A stretch of DNA of 6,270 nucleotides from Candidatus Heimdallarchaeota archaeon (lineage in GTDB: Archaea; Asgardarchaeota; Heimdallarchaeia; Heimdallarchaeales; Heimdallarchaeaceae): positions 1 through 6,270 of the forward strand of contig JAEOTK010000088.1 in NCBI GenBank assembly GCA_016839875.1, given 5' to 3'. The position numbers and the translations under genes are program-made. Below the pieces are notes generated by a model, which worked only from the letters and a program-made list of their open reading frames with translations, made no database searches and was not told the DNA's origin. Positions 5,530-6,270 of the stretch are shown here, in pieces (position 1 is the first letter of the stretch; every line of letters starts with the position of its first letter).

Positions 5530-6270
5530 TTCGATATCTTATTGTTATTAACACAATTAGAACAAATGGAATTACTACAAAAGATAATTTTGGCTTCATT
5601 ACAGCTTGATCCCGTACTATCAAACTAAATGAACCCGTTCCAGTATAAGAAGTAATACCAATAATTAGATGTCTCTTTTCACGCATCTCGTGTTGATAAC
5701 TAAAATTTGCTCCAGGTATACCATAACGATGATAGACTAGGTAATAGTTTTCATAATTGATAATTTCCACTTCTAATCCTACAGGCCAAGAAGTAACAAC
5801 TTCTATGTCATATTTTCCTAGATCTAGATAAAGCGAGTAGTATTTACAAACAGTATTTGGTGGATTTAATCCAACAGCTGGTAAGAAATTCCCACTTACT
5901 TTTTGATTTAATTCTATTATTATGGTTTTTGAAAGTGTAAGATTGAAAATTCCTGAAGCGTTTCCAAAAGAATTAATCATAACAAGACAAAGCCCTGGTT
6001 GTAGATAATGTACTATTTGTTCAATATTTCCTTGTTCAGGATTAACCAGCTCTGCTTGCATGTACTCTGATCTAAGAGCAAACTCTCCTGGATAATTCTT
6101 CACTGAAAATCCCATGTCACCTTTCTGTATCGTTAATGTGAAATTGTAAATTGCAGGCATTTCAACATTAAGTAGAAATACCTTTGGTGTCTTTCCTGTT
6201 AATTCTATTTGATAATCCCAATTGAAATTTAACCATTGTATTTGTTGAAATTCTAAAGGAATGTACGGGG
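5489..6270 (-). CDS. Membrane-anchored surface protein with tandem PPC-like beta domains (partial, C-terminal part)
   Basis: The frame is open to the right edge, so the methionine at 6160 is internal and 259 C-terminal residues of a longer protein are visible. Counting from that methionine, two similar beta-sandwich ends can be seen: HYLQPGLCLVMINSFGNASG followed by IFNLTLS (51-77), and RHLIIGITSYTGTGSF followed by SLIVRD (163-184). The second belongs to a unit starting KYYSLYLDLGKYDIEVVTSW (106-125). This hydrophobic-glycine-aromatic rhythm resembles pre-peptidase C-terminal (PPC) domains, often found on secreted enzymes. A single membrane helix, LSFVVIPFVLIVLITI (192-207), is followed by a basic RYRTKS tail of 16 residues, so the domains should face outside. 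At least four N-glycosylation sequons are present. The N-terminal part, which would carry any catalytic domain and signal peptide, is not in the window. The last 41 bases overlap the convergent amidohydrolase gene. Confidence 0.78.
   Translation of the reverse strand, partial: PYIPLEFQQIQWLNFNWDYQIELTGKTPKVFLLNVEMPAIYNFTLTIQKGDMGFSVKNYPGEFALRSEYMQAELVNPEQGNIEQIVHYLQPGLCLVMINSFGNASGIFNLTLSKTIIIELNQKVSGNFLPAVGLNPPNTVCKYYSLYLDLGKYDIEVVTSWPVGLEVEIINYENYYLVYHRYGIPGANFSYQHEMREKRHLIIGITSYTGTGSFSLIVRDQAVMKPKLSFVVIPFVLIVLITIRYRTKSNSLEVEKAHE

Noticed and set aside
1..6270. A defence system, mobile element, CRISPR array, tRNA or other structured RNA
   Set aside because: No direct-repeat array, transposase, integrase, nuclease-ATPase pairing or cloverleaf-like segment was found on either strand; gaps between genes are all under about 160 bases.

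Overview
This window looks like AT-rich archaeal chromosome. The start sites show TATA-like boxes about 27-45 bases upstream, with a mix of leaderless-looking starts and starts preceded by GGTG-type ribosome binding sites. One secreted protein ends in a Pro-Gly-Phe motif, a membrane helix and a basic tail, the pattern of archaeal surface-anchor (CTERM-like) proteins. Its sequence style (N-terminal QVTIGETFTYKV and the 'FKIAFDKTTGVMQGYRL' stretch) reminds me of surface proteins from Asgard archaea. That assignment is from memory of the families and was not searched.

Layout. Bases 1-2056 hold three minus-strand genes, in transcription order: a GNAT N-acetyltransferase of the RimJ/RimL type, a true nitrilase, and the N-terminal 133 residues of a phytoene-desaturase-like FAD oxidoreductase that runs off the left edge. 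Each has its own TATA-like box, and two of the gaps contain a T-tract, so they are probably separate transcription units. A divergent promoter region (2057-2163) separates them from a plus-strand gene for a secreted, membrane-anchored protein. That gene ends in a clear hairpin plus T-tract terminator. A convergent metallo-beta-lactamase-fold hydrolase follows on the minus strand. A second divergent region (3977-4131) leads to a cyclic amidohydrolase of the dihydroorotase/hydantoinase/allantoinase group that begins with TTG. Its 3' end overlaps by 41 bases with a convergent minus-strand gene for a second membrane-anchored surface protein, which is cut by the right edge.

The genes do not form a recognisable pathway or defence system. 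Four are soluble enzymes of general metabolism (nitrile hydrolysis, acetyl transfer, metal-dependent hydrolysis, cyclic amide hydrolysis), one is a redox flavoprotein, and two are cell-surface proteins. The most useful observations are the mixed substrate-site signature of the amidohydrolase, the two surface-anchored proteins, the fact that the last gene is open to the window edge, and corrected start codons for three genes. I see no RNA genes, CRISPR arrays, insertion sequences or prophage genes, and no gene-free stretch longer than about 160 bases.
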